From positions 2,046,001 to 2,110,000 of the forward strand of contig OZ253540.1 in the NCBI GenBank assembly GCA_965262485.1: a DNA stretch of 64,000 nt, written 5' to 3'. The notes below the pieces were generated by a model that saw only the letters and a list, made by a program, of their open reading frames with translations, was not told where the DNA came from and made no database searches. Numbering within the stretch: the first letter of the stretch is position 1; each line of letters starts with the position of its first letter. Source of the stretch: Bin87 sp965262485. GTDB taxonomy: Bacteria > Chloroflexota > Dehalococcoidia > Lucifugimonadales > UBA3495. The translations under genes and the position numbers were made by a program. Below, in pieces: positions 63,514 to 64,000 of the stretch.

Positions 63514-64000
63514 GTGAGCCGAGAATTGCAAGCTGCACCGACGCGCCGGTGGATACTGCCCCCAAGGGTTAACGGCCACCGTTTGCCCTCCCATCTGTCG
63601 GATGCCGCAGTCCAGTTGCTACTATCCCGTGGCATAGGCAATCCTCAGGAGCTGGCATCCATGCTGGACCCTCAGGGTCTGCCGTACGAACCGGGCCTAA
63701 TGGCTGGCATGAAACAGGCGGTGTCCCGCCTGACGGATGCAGTAAGAGCCGGCGAGAGAGTCGCCGTTTTCGGAGATTTCGACGTCGACGGAATAACCGG
63801 AACTGCCATTCTCACCGAAACCCTGCGACGGCTGGGCGCTGACACTGTGCCCTATCTTCCCGACCCGGTTGCCGAAGGGCACGGAATGACCCCCGATGCA
63901 GTTAACCGTCTGATCGACGATGGTGTTTCACTGATAGTTACCGTAGATTGCGGTATCAGCAACTTCGATGAGGTCGCTTTGGCGGTAGATAGAGGCGCTG
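63514..64000 (+). CDS. recJ: Single-stranded-DNA exonuclease RecJ, N-terminal part
   Basis: About 162 residues are visible before the window ends, in frame from GTG 63514. The DHH-family motif VFGDFDVDGITGTAIL (motif I) and SLIVTVDCGIS (motif III start) are present. RecJ degrades single-stranded DNA 5' to 3' in repair and recombination. The start codon is tentative because no clear ribosome-binding site lies at normal spacing. Confidence 0.9.
   Translation, partial: MSRELQAAPTRRWILPPRVNGHRLPSHLSDAAVQLLLSRGIGNPQELASMLDPQGLPYEPGLMAGMKQAVSRLTDAVRAGERVAVFGDFDVDGITGTAILTETLRRLGADTVPYLPDPVAEGHGMTPDAVNRLIDDGVSLIVTVDCGISNFDEVALAVDRGA

Noticed and set aside
1..64000. UAG reassigned to Gln because three in-frame TAG codons fall where Gln fits
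   Set aside because: Intact core genes such as cysS, ispF, the LonN gene and the B12-radical SAM gene end in TAG at the right place, and all three suspect TAGs lie in genes with other damage.

Overview
The window looks like a chromosome segment of an uncultivated, free-living, GC-rich bacterium, most plausibly Chloroflexota (Dehalococcoidia / SAR202-like). This is inferred from content: a deazaflavin (F420)-type nitroreductase, an LLM flavin oxidoreductase, a class III CoA transferase, amidase, a FAD-linked oxidase, a CxxC-x17-CxxC zinc-ribbon protein, DUF3179, the MEP isoprenoid genes ispD/ispF, and large cadherin-like secreted proteins. No rRNA gene is present. There is one tRNA, Ser-GGA.

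Layout. 0-8.5 kb is a damaged zone: a secreted cadherin-like protein running off the left edge, a NarL-type kinase/regulator pair, a truncated cadherin/propeller gene, and a UvrD remnant beside a Cas4-like nuclease. 8.6-14.5 kb is an accessory island: zinc-ribbon proteins, a Uma2 nuclease, a HEPN-type toxin-like operon, excisionase and integrase. 14.8-30.3 kb holds catabolic and transport genes separated by many short palindromic repeats and MITE-like elements, plus a broken transhydrogenase. 30.6-46.7 kb is a mostly clean core/metabolic block: trxB, a sugar epimerase, a Lon-domain protein, a cobalamin-binding-like protein, a CPA2 antiporter, OsmC, ispD, ispF, cysS, a glycolate-oxidase-like enzyme, an ornithine cyclodeaminase-like enzyme, a hydroxyacid dehydrogenase and an Nmad3-like protein. 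46.9-51.3 kb is a second damaged, very GC-rich zone with a surface-protein remnant and a large GAF/PAS kinase fused to an OmpR-type regulator. 51.4-64 kb returns to core genes: tRNA-Ser, a DUF3179 lipoprotein, rplY, two fabF genes, folC, a B12-radical SAM protein and the start of recJ.

The main discovery candidates are two genes in which an in-frame UGA sits exactly where the family has a conserved redox-type Cys: CxxU in the cobalamin-binding-like protein at 34.05-34.99 kb, and UxxC in the DUF3179 protein at 51.7-53.3 kb. Each UGA is followed, at the spacing expected of a bacterial SECIS, by a hairpin with a G in the second loop position. I read both as probable selenoproteins. The next most interesting items are the fused kinase/OmpR regulator, the HEPN operon with a paralogous leader protein, and the clustering of single-base deletions in two or three zones while about 25 kb of core genes between them has none.
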